Source: Candidatus Bathycorpusculum sp. (GTDB taxonomy: Archaea; Thermoproteota; Bathyarchaeia; Bathyarchaeales; Bathycorpusculaceae). From it: DNA of 64,000 nt. The notes below the pieces were generated by a model, which saw nothing but the letters and a program-made list of their open reading frames with translations, was not told where the DNA came from and ran no database searches. The first letter of the stretch is position 1. Every line of letters begins with the position of its first letter. A program made the translations under genes and the position numbers. Location of the stretch: positions 1 through 64,000 of the forward strand of contig WRJX01000105.1 in assembly GCA_009778385.1 (NCBI GenBank), given 5' to 3'. Below, in pieces: positions 43,413 to 51,532 of the stretch.

Positions 43413-44229
43413 ACGTTTAACCCTCCCATTTTATTGAGGGTTTGTTGATCAATTGCAATATTATAACGGAAGCTTTTTGTTATTTTTGTCTGAATTTCTT
43501 TTTGGCAATTGTTCATCGCATTTTTCGCCAGCTTTTTTTGACAACATTATCATGATGTTATCGTATGTGTCTCTAAACAATAATCAGGCATATAAAATCT
43601 CAGACATAATAAAAGCATACAAAAATACAGTTAAACTGTATACATAACCAACAAAAATACACTTCAACATACATAAACATCATAAAACATCTCGAACCCC
43701 TCAAAAAAACAAATTGTTCAACAGTATAACAACAAACAAAAATATTTCCATACACGCAACGTATCAAAAAAAGACCGATTACGCGGCGAGCGCTAAAACA
43801 CTAACACACCAGACAAACTACATACAAACCATCACCCAACAACTCAAGCAAAAATATCACACCAAACAAATCGGCAGTTCAATGCCACAAAGGTAAACAA
43901 CATCGTGCTATGCATTATTTTTCGTTGCCAAGTGAACAAACAAGAGAAAAAAAGAGCAAAACATACTAAACAATCCAACCGTGAGCCCCATAATCGACAT
44001 GTAAAGAATCTTGGAAACCGTCAAAACCATAGCCCAAAGCAAGTTTAACACTAAATAAATAATAAAATGCAAAAATACCACAATTATCAGTTATGCATGT
44101 TTCAAATTTATGATTCTACTGATTGTCAACTTAGTTTTAAGGCTTGAATGTGTTTTCTACAATGTTTCAATAGGTTTGTTTAGGAATAGGTTTTTAGTCA
44201 CGCAATACTCTTCTTTTTTGGAGATTTAT
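43413..44229. other. Long AT-rich intergenic region upstream of the adhesin
   Basis: This 817-nt region between divergent genes holds the adhesin leader hairpin and a perfect 8-bp inverted repeat, ATACAGTT-A-AACTGTAT (43625-43641), that looks like an operator. A strongly A+C-biased stretch runs about 43640-43900. A 60-codon frame at 43714-43896 in that stretch has low-complexity composition and no start signal, so I do not call it a gene. Confidence 0.5.
43419..43442 (-). promoter_or_regulatory. Hairpin sequestering the adhesin ribosome-binding site
   Basis: On the minus strand AACCCTC (43436-43442) pairs perfectly with GAGGGTT (43419-43425) across a 10-nt loop. The 3' arm contains most of the GGGAGGG ribosome-binding site of the surface-protein gene, 6 nt before its ATG at 43412. 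In RNA the site would be occluded when folded. Confidence 0.5.
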
Positions 44230-44592
44230 ATGACTGTTTTTCTTGTTAGAACATACACAGTTAAACTAGACAAACTTAAAGAACACGATGCGTGGGGCAA
44301 AAAACTGGTTACGCTAATGAAGAAAAAACCAGAGCTGTTTAAAGGTGTAAAATCGATGAGAGTTTTAAGCCACAAAAAAAGCGGTAACATCAGTGAATTT
44401 GCTGCCATATGGGGCTTTGAAAACATAGACATCATCAAAGGATGGGAAAACAATTTTAGTGAAATACCTGAAGAAAAAGCGTTAAGGGTAGAATTCATGA
44501 ATTTAATTGTACCAAATTCTTTTTCAGCCCACACTTGGGAACCAGTTAAAACATTAAAACGGAAAATTAAAACAAAACATTTCAAAAAATAA
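44230..44592 (+). CDS. Small ABM/NIPSNAP-like alpha-beta-barrel protein
   Basis: This 120-residue cytoplasmic protein has a ferredoxin-like pattern: strand MTVFLVRTYTV, helix KLDKLKEHDAWGKKLVTLM, then SMRVLSHKKSGNISEFAAIWGFENIDI and a second helix before EFMNLIVPNSFSAHTWEP. That layout resembles the dimeric antibiotic-biosynthesis-monooxygenase or NIPSNAP folds, but no catalytic residues can be claimed. The ATG at 44230 has GGAG about 8 nt upstream. A longer frame from 44110 begins with unlikely residues and no ribosome-binding site. It converges with metK, and its function is unknown. Confidence 0.6.
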   Translation: MTVFLVRTYTVKLDKLKEHDAWGKKLVTLMKKKPELFKGVKSMRVLSHKKSGNISEFAAIWGFENIDIIKGWENNFSEIPEEKALRVEFMNLIVPNSFSAHTWEPVKTLKRKIKTKHFKK

Positions 44593-44685
44593 CTAACTAA
44601 AAATTATAGGCAGACAAAGCTTAACAAAAAAATCAACTGTAAAAAATTAAACCAATTAGAACCAAAATAAGAAAAGAAAAAAATA

Positions 44686-45864
44686 CTATTCTTTATTAGT
44701 TGTTTCTAAGGCTTTGCATAAAACTGTAGCTTTGTCACATTTTTCCCAGGGAAACTCCACGTCATCTCTGCCAAAGTGTCCAAAAGTTGCGGTTCTCTTA
44801 TAGATGGGTCTTAGTAGATTAAGATGGTCAATGATTGCACGTGGTCGCATGTCAAAGTTTTTCAGTACTAAGTCTAGAATTTGTGAGTCTGGGATTTTTC
44901 CGGTCTCATAGGTGTTAACCAAGACTGAGATTGGTTGAGCTACACCTATGGCGTAGCTTATTTGAACTTCACATTGATCTGCTAGTCCTGCTGCAACAAC
45001 GTTTTTGGCAATATAGCGTGCCATATAGCAGCCGCTTCGGTCAACTTTAGATGGATCTTTTCCACTAAAGCAGCCACCGCCATGACTTCCAACGCCTCCG
45101 TAAGTGTCAACGATAATTTTTCTACCTGTTAACCCTGAATCCGCCAGAGTTCCGCCGATGACAAATCTGCCTGTGCCATTGATGACATATGTAATATCTT
45201 CAAGTATCAAACTTGTAGGGATAACATGCTTGATTACTTTTTCAATTATTTGTTTCTTTAGAACGGCATCTTCAACAGAGCCATTATTTTGGGCAGCAAT
45301 AACAACAGTTTTGACACATTTTGGTTTACCGTTCTCATATTGAATGGTAATTTGCGACTTGCAATCTGGACGCAAATAAGGCATTTCACCGTTTTTACGC
45401 ACTTCAGCTAATCGCTTAACAATTTTATGAGACAATAAAATTGGAAGAGGCATAAGCTCTTTTGTCTCATTTGAAGCATAACCAAAAACCATGCCTTGAT
45501 CACCCGCACCCTGCTCGTGACCAATTGATTCATCAATACCCATAGCAATGTCTGGTGACTGCTCAGTTAATGAAACAAGAATACCACAGGTCTCCCAATC
45601 AAGACCATCTTTAGCGTTATTTAAACCAATTTCTTTCAAAGTTTGACGGACAATAGTTGGGATATTCACATATGCACAGGTAGTAATTTGACCTGTAATC
45701 ATTACTGTTCCTTGCATAACAAGTGTTTCACAGTCAACTCTTGCCTTAGGATCTTTTGTTAATATTGCGTCTAAAACGCTGTCAGAAATTTGGTCTGCAA
45801 CTTTATCTGGATGACCCTCTCCGACAGACTCGGATGTGAACAAATATTTTCCGTTCATTTTCAT
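44686..45864 (-). CDS. metK: MetK, S-adenosylmethionine synthetase of bacterial type
   Basis: This 392-residue methionine adenosyltransferase makes SAM from methionine and ATP. It is the bacterial/eukaryotic MetK, not the unrelated-looking archaeal [23 protein letters not shown] (residues 9-28), [17 protein letters not shown], and [27 protein letters not shown] with the P-loop-like and metal-binding residues, plus the C-terminal [17 protein letters not shown]. The length is close to the bacterial norm (about 384). The ATG at 45864 has AAGGG nearby; ATG at 45858 is also possible. It is monocistronic. Possession of this form by an archaeon suggests transfer from bacteria. The many radical SAM enzymes in the window will draw on its product. 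Confidence 0.95.
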   Translation of the reverse strand: MKMNGKYLFTSESVGEGHPDKVADQISDSVLDAILTKDPKARVDCETLVMQGTVMITGQITTCAYVNIPTIVRQTLKEIGLNNAKDGLDWETCGILVSLTEQSPDIAMGIDESIGHEQGAGDQGMVFGYASNETKELMPLPILLSHKIVKRLAEVRKNGEMPYLRPDCKSQITIQYENGKPKCVKTVVIAAQNNGSVEDAVLKKQIIEKVIKHVIPTSLILEDITYVINGTGRFVIGGTLADSGLTGRKIIVDTYGGVGSHGGGCFSGKDPSKVDRSGCYMARYIAKNVVAAGLADQCEVQISYAIGVAQPISVLVNTYETGKIPDSQILDLVLKNFDMRPRAIIDHLNLLRPIYKRTATFGHFGRDDVEFPWEKCDKATVLCKALETTNKE

Positions 45865-46418
45865 TAGAAACCCTTCATCGCTTGGATTAAATAGTTAATC
45901 AGGTATTTTTCTTAAAAGCCTTTCTGAAGCCCATGGTTAAAAAATATTCAACTAAACCAGTTTTGAGTACAAAAACAAACTCACCCATAACAAAGTAACA
46001 CTTCAAAGGACACATGTATGAAAGCAACAGTTCAAACAGTCCACAGGTCATACAACAAACAGACTTCTTGTGTCTATTCAGTAGATAACAATGATCCAAA
46101 ACAGAAAAACATTCCAAAAACATATCTACACAAACAAGGCTATCACTTAAAGCATTAAACTAAACAACACTTAAACTGCAGGCGCGCACCATCAGCCACA
46201 CTATTAGGCAGACATCCATCAGTATCAATGACCCAAGATTTCAATGCTAACACATCAATACTTCTTCAAATGTTCGCCAATTCAAGTAACAATAGCTACA
46301 GAATTGTCAATAAACGTGCCTGTTGAAATTTTTGCGGTAACCTAATCCTTTTTAAGGCTTAATTTTTCAATAATTATAAAAACGTGAAGCCACGATTAAA
46401 ATACAGTAGTGGAAAATT
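45865..46418. other. Intergenic region between metK and the DUF4443 gene
   Basis: This 554-nt divergent region holds the metK leader at its left and a TATA box TTATAAAAA at 46374-46382, about 40 nt before the DUF4443 start, at its right. A 74-codon minus-strand frame (45899-46123) is cysteine- and phenylalanine-rich, with no start signal, and is not called. Nothing else is evident. Confidence 0.5.
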
Positions 46419-47048
46419 ATGGCGTTATCTCTTAAAAAATTCATAACTATAACAGCTGACAAGAAAGCACCTGGACCATCAACTACTTTTACGCCATTTC
46501 ACATCTACTGTGCTTTAGAACTACTTTCTCTAAAACCATTGGGAAGAAACAAACTTGCAGACAAACTTTGTGTTGGAGACGGCACCATAAGAACAATTAT
46601 TAACCGTTTAAAAGACGCAGAGTTAATTTCAAACACTAAAGAAGGCTGCATACTAACTCAGAATGGACACGAAATGTGGCATCAATTTGAACAAGTTTTC
46701 CCTAAAAGATCAGAAATTCCTAAAACTGAAATAACCCCTTCAGAATTCAATTACGGCTTTATGGTTAAAGACTGCGGAGACAAAATTAAATCAGGTATTG
46801 ATCAACGTGATGCAGCAATCATTGCAGGAGCAAAACGAGCCATTGTCCTTGTTGCTGACCAAGGATGCCTATATGTAGCATCAGTAGGCAAATGTATAGA
46901 AAAAGAATACACAACTGCCGCAAAAGAAATTCTAAAAAAAATATCACCCCAAAACAACAGAGATGTAATCATTATTGCAGGAGCAGAAACACCACTAAAA
47001 GCCAAAACAGGTGCTTTTGCAGCGGCTTGGTCTCTACTTGACGCTTAA
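46419..47048 (+). CDS. DUF4443 archaeal transcriptional regulator
   Basis: A 209-residue protein with an N-terminal winged helix (HIYCALELLSLKPLGRNKLAD then GDGTIRTIINRLKDAELISN, residues about 28-75) and a C-terminal DUF4443 sensor-like domain (DAAIIAGAKRAIVLVADQGCLYVAS, then VIIIAGAETPLKAKTGAFAAAWSLL). This architecture is a widespread but uncharacterised archaeal regulator. The effector and targets are unknown. TATA and a weak leader precede the ATG at 46419. It stands divergent from metK across 554 nt and convergent with the GPN GTPase, so regulation of metK is possible but not shown. Confidence 0.75.
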   Translation: MALSLKKFITITADKKAPGPSTTFTPFHIYCALELLSLKPLGRNKLADKLCVGDGTIRTIINRLKDAELISNTKEGCILTQNGHEMWHQFEQVFPKRSEIPKTEITPSEFNYGFMVKDCGDKIKSGIDQRDAAIIAGAKRAIVLVADQGCLYVASVGKCIEKEYTTAAKEILKKISPQNNRDVIIIAGAETPLKAKTGAFAAAWSLLDA

Positions 47049-47070
47049 CCCACGAAAAAAAGGAAAAAGG

Positions 47071-47832
47071 TTAGGTCGTGTATTTTTCTCCACTCATAAA
47101 TATGCGCTCAAGCACCGTGTTAACATTAGTCATGCCTTCATTGGTTTTCGAAGAAACCGGCATAAGCAAAAATTTCATGCCTAACTGATTTATAGCTTTC
47201 ATCATGTTCCGACTAAAAACACGTTTGGTGCCTTCAAGTTTTTCTTCAATCGCATCCTCAAGTGCCATTGGACTGGCTGACCAATCAGTAATTGCCTTAG
47301 CATCTTTTTTGGGAACCAAATCATACTTTGATAACACATGTAATTGAGACTGGAAGAAACGGTTGTAAACAGCAGCAGATAGAAACATGTTTGAAACATA
47401 ATTTAATGGATTAATAGAGAACACTGCATCAAAAAGATAGATTAACGCTTTAGGGTCACGTGTAAGTTCATTTACAATGTATGGTCCACTAGCTCGAAAA
47501 GCAAACAGTTCCATCTGACCAGGTGTATCCACAAGCACAAGATCAGCATTTGTTGACTCAATATCGCGAGTTAAATTTTCAACTTGATCCGCTATCAAAT
47601 CGGCAGCCAGGATCAACGCACCATTTGGCCCTAAACCGTATTTCTCCATCAAATCACCTACATCAACATAGTTACGTACATCAACGTCAGGTGAATATGG
47701 CAGTTTTAACGCTCCAGGATCAAGATTAACCACTGCAACATCTTGTTTTGACATTTTTAGCCATTCACTAAAAGCTGCTGTAAAAAGACTTTTCCCCGAA
47801 CCAGCTGTTCCAATAATAAAGGCAAGAGGCAT
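47071..47832 (-). CDS. GPN-loop GTPase
   Basis: This GPN-loop GTPase of about 253 residues has the P-loop IIGTAGSGKSLFTAAFSEWL, the switch region VNLDPGALKLPY, the GPN insertion GLGPNGALILAADL that completes the dimer active site, VDTPGQMELFAFR (G3) and LSKYDLV (G4). Archaeal GPN proteins, related to eukaryotic Gpn1-3, are associated with RNA polymerase assembly, although the archaeal function is unsettled. ATG at 47832 is preferred to a TTG at 47865, since the TATA-like GATTATTTACC near 47877 would start transcription close to 47850. It is convergent with the DUF4443 gene. Confidence 0.88.
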   Translation of the reverse strand: MPLAFIIGTAGSGKSLFTAAFSEWLKMSKQDVAVVNLDPGALKLPYSPDVDVRNYVDVGDLMEKYGLGPNGALILAADLIADQVENLTRDIESTNADLVLVDTPGQMELFAFRASGPYIVNELTRDPKALIYLFDAVFSINPLNYVSNMFLSAAVYNRFFQSQLHVLSKYDLVPKKDAKAITDWSASPMALEDAIEEKLEGTKRVFSRNMMKAINQLGMKFLLMPVSSKTNEGMTNVNTVLERIFMSGEKYTT

Positions 47833-48026
47833 AACTTTCACTACATCAAACGATTGGTTCAACAATAGGTAAATAATCTTTTGGTAACATTTAAATCAAT
47901 AATTCACTCAAACAGTTCTACAAATCATAAAACTAACATCTTTATTACCTAAAAGAGCAAGTAAACGTGCAAAATTTTATAGTGCTTGCTAAGAAAACGT
48001 ATAACATGCCATGTTAAGCATGACGT

Positions 48027-48230
48027 CTATTTTTTACTTAAGTACCATTTGAGGTATTCTTTGCGGCGGTTCTCTTTTATTTCATCCTCAGTTTCGTCAC
48101 CGGGCATGTTTCTATCTTTTAACTCTTCAAGTTCCTGTCCAGTAACTGACAAACCGCAACTTTTACAAACATACAGCTTAGTCACAGCCATATACTTCAT
48201 TTCGCCACCGCATTCAGGGCAATATGTCAT
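48027..48230 (-). CDS. Small zinc-ribbon protein
   Basis: A 67-residue protein with CPECGGEMKYMAVTKLYVCKSCGLS at the N-terminus, that is CPXCG followed 14 residues later by CXXCG, the signature of archaeal CPxCG zinc ribbons. A charged helical tail (GQELEELKDRNMPGDETEDEI, then ENRRKEYLKWYLSKK) follows. Such proteins bind nucleic acid or protein partners, for example in transcription or the ribosome, but no specific role is known. The gene is isolated and lies about 280 nt from the left end of the IS110 element. Confidence 0.7.
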   Translation of the reverse strand: MTYCPECGGEMKYMAVTKLYVCKSCGLSVTGQELEELKDRNMPGDETEDEIKENRRKEYLKWYLSKK

Positions 48231-48727
48231 ATTTATTCACTACAAAATCCATCAACCAAACATATTTAGTCTTCGCTACAAAAATCAAAAAAATAAACCC
48301 TAAAACAAACAAGCTCAAAAAATACTAAAGAACATAACCAACACTTACAAACAACAAACCAAGACACAAAAAAAAGCAACAAAACATACCCCATAAGTTT
48401 TTGCGCATCATTTCTAAATGCTACAATAGAACTACTTGTTAAGTATGCCTCTTTAAGTTAAAGATAAACTCACTAATAGATAAATTTTATAAAATGAGTT
48501 TTCATTGAAGTGCGATGGAAAAAGTCTTTTTGCCCTGCTTACTTTTAGCTGTGATGGTTGGAAGAAACACCGATGTTTTTTGAGGCAATTTCTTAGACCT
48601 CGTTAGATAAAATGGTGTGTGCTCTCCTAGCGGATCAGAAGGCCAGGGCCCCGAGCCCGTATAGGAAAAGGCACGAAAACCACAAAGAGAACACCTTCCA
48701 ACCACCCTAAAAAGTAAGGTGTAAAGT
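48231..48727. other. Intergenic region and left non-coding end of the IS element
   Basis: Bases 48231-48514 are A+C-rich with no gene. The IS element's left inverted repeat starts near 48515. Bases 48537-48727 form a structured leader before the transposase: TGGTTGGAAG (48555-48564) pairs with CTTCCAACCA (48695-48704), and ACACCTT (48691-48697) with AAGGTGT (48716-48722). This is the position of the bridge RNA in IS110 elements. Confidence 0.55.
48540..48727 (+). ncRNA. Candidate bridge RNA region of the IS110 element
   Basis: IS110 elements encode a bridge RNA in a non-coding end that guides target and donor pairing. In this element the region upstream of the transposase carries a 10-bp perfect long-range stem, a 7-bp stem just before the ATG, and a GC-rich segment (GGCCAGGGCCCCGAGCCC) that stands out from its surroundings. 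IS1111 relatives put the RNA at the other end; there the right end here is G+T-only and shows no stem. The guide loops are not assigned. Confidence 0.35.
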
Positions 48728-49957
48728 ATGGAACAAAAAGTTTGTGGAATAGATGTCCATCGCGATCTCCTCGTTGCAACCATACTAGACCAAGACAACC
48801 ATAAACAAACCCAAACCTTCCAAAACAACACCACAAACATGCAACAACTAAAACAATGGCTAAAAACAAACAACTGCATAGACCTGGCAATGGAATCAAC
48901 CGGATCCTACTGGACAACCCTATACATAACCTTAGAAGACGCAAGCCTAAAACCCATACTAGCTAATGCGCATCAAGTAAAAGCAATACCCGGACGCAAA
49001 ACCGACCAAAGAGACTCAGAATGGCTCGCCTACCTACACAGAAGCAACCTCATACGACCTAGTTACGTCCCAACCAAACCCATACGCGAACTACGCGAAC
49101 TAGCACGCACAAGAGTAAGATACGTAGAAAGCCGAACACAATACAAAAATCGCTGTCAAAAAATACTTAGCAAAAACAACATGCGTTTAAGCTCTGTTTT
49201 AAGTGACATATTTGGTAAATCAGACAAAGAACTTCTAAAGGGCCTAATGAAGGGTAAAACTGTAGAAGGCATTCTAAAAACTACTGAAAGTAAACGTCTA
49301 AAAAAGCGAAAACAGGAGATAATTGATGTTGCTAGGGGTTCTCTTAGTGAGATTGACATGTTTCTTCTTAAAGAGATGGAGCAAACTATTGATGCTTTAA
49401 CGGTTCAGATTCATAATATAGAGCGGTGTATGGATGAGTTAGTTGATAAAGCTGCGTTGGAAATTATTTGTTCAGTTCCGGGTGTTGGTAGGTTGTCTGG
49501 TGCTACGGTTTTAGCTGAACTTGGAGATGTCACGCGGTTTGGTAATGGGCGGCAGGTGGCTTCTTGGCGTGGTTTTGCTCCTTTTGTTTCTCAGTCGGCT
49601 GGGGTGACAAGGATTGGTGGGATTACTAAGCGTGGTTCGCGTTGGTTGCGTCGTGTTATGGTTGAGGTGGCTCATGTGGCTGTTCGGATGCTTGGTCGAT
49701 TTAAGGATATGTTTTGGCGTATTGCTGTTAAGAAGTGTAAGAAGGTTGCGTATGTTGCTGTTGCTCGCAAGCTGCTAACTGTTATTTGGTATTTGCTGGT
49801 TAATGGTGAGGTGTATGTTGAGGAGGGTTTTTCTAAGAAGTCTACTGTTTTGGCGCGGTCAAAGTCTTATGATGGTAATAGTGGTGGTGGTTTGTCTTTG
49901 GATGATATTGTGGGTGTTTTGGGTCGTGTGATGAAGGTGGTTTCTGATGGTGGTTAG
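48728..49957 (+). CDS. IS110-family transposase
   Basis: This 409-residue DEDD transposase has an N-terminal RuvC-like domain with GIDVHRDLLVATIL, LAMESTGSYW and GRKTDQRDSEWLAYL carrying the acidic residues. A helical middle region is followed by the C-terminal Tnp_20 domain with ICSVPGVGRLSGATVLAELGDV, GRQVASWRGFAPFVSQS and TKRGSRWLRRVMVEVA, which holds the catalytic serine region. No frameshift or stop interrupts it. The 5' half is strongly A+C-rich on the plus strand and the 3' half strongly G+T-rich, an odd switch near 49150-49350. IS110 transposases act with a bridge RNA, for which the structured leader is a candidate. Confidence 0.93.
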   Translation: MEQKVCGIDVHRDLLVATILDQDNHKQTQTFQNNTTNMQQLKQWLKTNNCIDLAMESTGSYWTTLYITLEDASLKPILANAHQVKAIPGRKTDQRDSEWLAYLHRSNLIRPSYVPTKPIRELRELARTRVRYVESRTQYKNRCQKILSKNNMRLSSVLSDIFGKSDKELLKGLMKGKTVEGILKTTESKRLKKRKQEIIDVARGSLSEIDMFLLKEMEQTIDALTVQIHNIERCMDELVDKAALEIICSVPGVGRLSGATVLAELGDVTRFGNGRQVASWRGFAPFVSQSAGVTRIGGITKRGSRWLRRVMVEVAHVAVRMLGRFKDMFWRIAVKKCKKVAYVAVARKLLTVIWYLLVNGEVYVEEGFSKKSTVLARSKSYDGNSGGGLSLDDIVGVLGRVMKVVSDGG

Positions 49958-50139
49958 TTTGTAGAGTTGTTATTGTTGTTGTTTGGTTTGCGTTGCGCAT
50001 TGTTTTGTAGGTGATGGTGTTGTTGGGGTTTTGTTTGGGTTGGGTTTTGTTGTGTTTTTTGTTGGTGTGTTTGTTTTTTGTGGCGGGTTTTGGGTGGTTT
50101 TTGTGAAAATTGCTGGTTTTTGGGTCGTTAACATGGGTT
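49958..50139. other. G+T-only right non-coding end of the IS element
   Basis: Between the transposase stop and the right inverted repeat, the plus strand is almost entirely G and T: 59 of 60 bases in 50041-50100 by count. The minus-strand frame it permits encodes a low-complexity Asn/Thr/His/Lys peptide and is not a gene. No stem was found. Confidence 0.6.
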
Positions 50140-50243
50140 AGGGCAAAAAGACTTTCTCCATAGGAAATATAGTTCAAAACGATAGTTAATTAAAAAAAAT
50201 TTGGTTGCATGGAAAACCATGCAATAGGTGGTTAGTTGGGCAT

Positions 50244-51527
50244 TTATCTTGATGCCATAATAGTGCTTGCTAGGGGTATGCGCGATGGACAAACGTATGA
50301 GCAGGTTCCGCAGCCTATGCAATCTTTGTTCCAAAGTTTTTCTGCTTTATCCATGTCTGGCTTCATGATTGCGTTGTAAATCAGAATCGGATGGAGTTTA
50401 ACTGGACAGGCGCTGATACATTTTGCACAGTGGATACATGCGGTTTGCTTTTGTTCTTTCTTGTTCTTGCTTTCGGAGAATGCAATGATACTTGAACTTC
50501 GTTTGGTTATTGGTGCTTCAGTTGTTGGAATTGCATGTCCCATCATGACTCCGCCAACGACAACTTGTCTAACATCCTTCATGTCGATGTTGTTTTGGTT
50601 AAAGACGTCACTTATGGGGGTACCAATTTTTACCAACAAGTTTTTGGGTTGCACAACATCACCGTTGAACGCTACTACTCTACTTATGAGCGGTTCGCCC
50701 TCAAACACGGCATTCGCAATCGCATTGATTGTAGCAACATTTTGGACAATACAGCCCATTTCGTACGAACGCTTTGTTGGTGGTGTTTCATAACCAAAGA
50801 GAGCTTTCTGTAAAACACTTGCATCACCTTGTTGATATTTGAAGTGTCCTGCAATTACTGTTGTATCTGGCTCGCTGCCAAAAACTTCTTGTAGCTTTGG
50901 TACTGCTTCTGCTTTAGATACTTTGGTTGCAACTGTTACTTTGGGGTTTCCCAAAATCTTTTTGATTACTTTTACGCCTCGTAGCAAATTTGCAGTTTTT
51001 TCGATGAGTAAACGCTCGTCAGCTGTGTCATAGGGTTCGCCTTCTGTGGCATTTACAACTAAGTTTTTGATTGGAAATTCTGCGGGTGGTGATAGTTTGA
51101 TGTGGGTTGGGAAGCCTGCGCCTCCAAGACCGATAATGCCTGCTTCATGGATTATGTTGAGCAAAGCATCTGGTTTGGTTTTTTCTAGTTCTGATTCAGA
51201 GATTGGTAAGAGAGTTTTGGCTTTGGTTTTTTTACCGTCGTTTTCAATATAGATGGCATCCATGAATGTTTCTGAGCAGTGGCTGTAGATGTTGCCTATT
51301 TTGACAACTTTGCCTGAGATTGGGCTGTGTATCGGTGAGCTTATGCGTTCTTTTGAGTCAGCAATTTTTTGGCCCATTTCTACTAAGTCACCAACAGCGA
51401 CAAGGGGAGAAAGTGGCTTTCCCGAGTGCTGATTCAGGATGACTATGGCAGTTTTAGGGTCGGGGAAGATTTCAATAGGGGTTATACGTGCTTGATCTTT
51501 GACTTCTTTTATATGTTCATATGGCAT
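50244..51527 (-). CDS. rnfC: RnfC-like electron-transport subunit
   Basis: An RnfC-family protein of about 427 residues, the peripheral subunit that passes electrons between a soluble carrier and the Rnf membrane complex. An N-terminal barrel-sandwich segment (SGKPLSPLVAVGDLVEMGQ, then SSPIHSPISGKVVKIG) is followed by the flavin-binding Rossmann-like region (EAGIIGLGGAGFPTHIKL, NATEGEPYDTADERLL). GCIVQNVATINAIANAV and VKIGTPISDVF are conserved. Two 4Fe-4S motifs end the protein: CIHCAKCISACP and CIGCGTCSYVCP. The usual QGGEKQLI-like NADH-site segment reads QGDASVLQKAL. The ATG at 51527 has GGGAG 9 nt upstream; an ATG at 51536 is too close to that site. It is coupled to rnfD. Confidence 0.88.
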   Translation of the reverse strand: MPYEHIKEVKDQARITPIEIFPDPKTAIVILNQHSGKPLSPLVAVGDLVEMGQKIADSKERISSPIHSPISGKVVKIGNIYSHCSETFMDAIYIENDGKKTKAKTLLPISESELEKTKPDALLNIIHEAGIIGLGGAGFPTHIKLSPPAEFPIKNLVVNATEGEPYDTADERLLIEKTANLLRGVKVIKKILGNPKVTVATKVSKAEAVPKLQEVFGSEPDTTVIAGHFKYQQGDASVLQKALFGYETPPTKRSYEMGCIVQNVATINAIANAVFEGEPLISRVVAFNGDVVQPKNLLVKIGTPISDVFNQNNIDMKDVRQVVVGGVMMGHAIPTTEAPITKRSSSIIAFSESKNKKEQKQTACIHCAKCISACPVKLHPILIYNAIMKPDMDKAEKLWNKDCIGCGTCSYVCPSRIPLASTIMASR

Positions 51528-51532
51528 TTTGT

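Larger units (their letters stand above)
48515..50161 (+). mobile_element. IS110-family insertion sequence bounded by 22-bp inverted repeats
   Basis: The left repeat 48515-48536 and the right repeat 50140-50161 are inverted copies matching at 21 of 22 positions (core AGGGCAAAAAGACTTT on the right). They enclose one transposase gene and about 180-190 nt of non-coding sequence on each side. Outer limits may lie a few bases beyond the repeats, because IS1111-type elements have subterminal repeats and create no obvious target duplication; I see none. The total is about 1.65 kb. The transposase is intact, so the element may be active. Confidence 0.75.

Noticed and set aside
43714-43896. 60-codon plus-strand frame in the adhesin upstream region
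   Set aside because: It lies in an A+C-biased stretch that favours open frames, has Thr/Gln/Lys-rich low complexity and no start signal.
45899-46123. 74-codon minus-strand frame upstream of metK
   Set aside because: Unusual Cys/Phe-rich composition, no ribosome-binding site, and it occupies the metK promoter region.
45865-46418. Possible SAM riboswitch before metK
   Set aside because: No SAM-riboswitch core could be recognised by eye, and the leader predicted from the TATA-like box near 45892 would be too short to hold one.
48502-48944. Minus-strand frames opposite the transposase start
   Set aside because: They are antisense to a convincing transposase and to its structured leader, with no family resemblance.
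49842-50177. 111-codon minus-strand frame across the IS right end
   Set aside because: It results from the G+T-only plus strand; the peptide is Asn/Thr/His/Lys repeats, and it overlaps the transposase end and the right inverted repeat.
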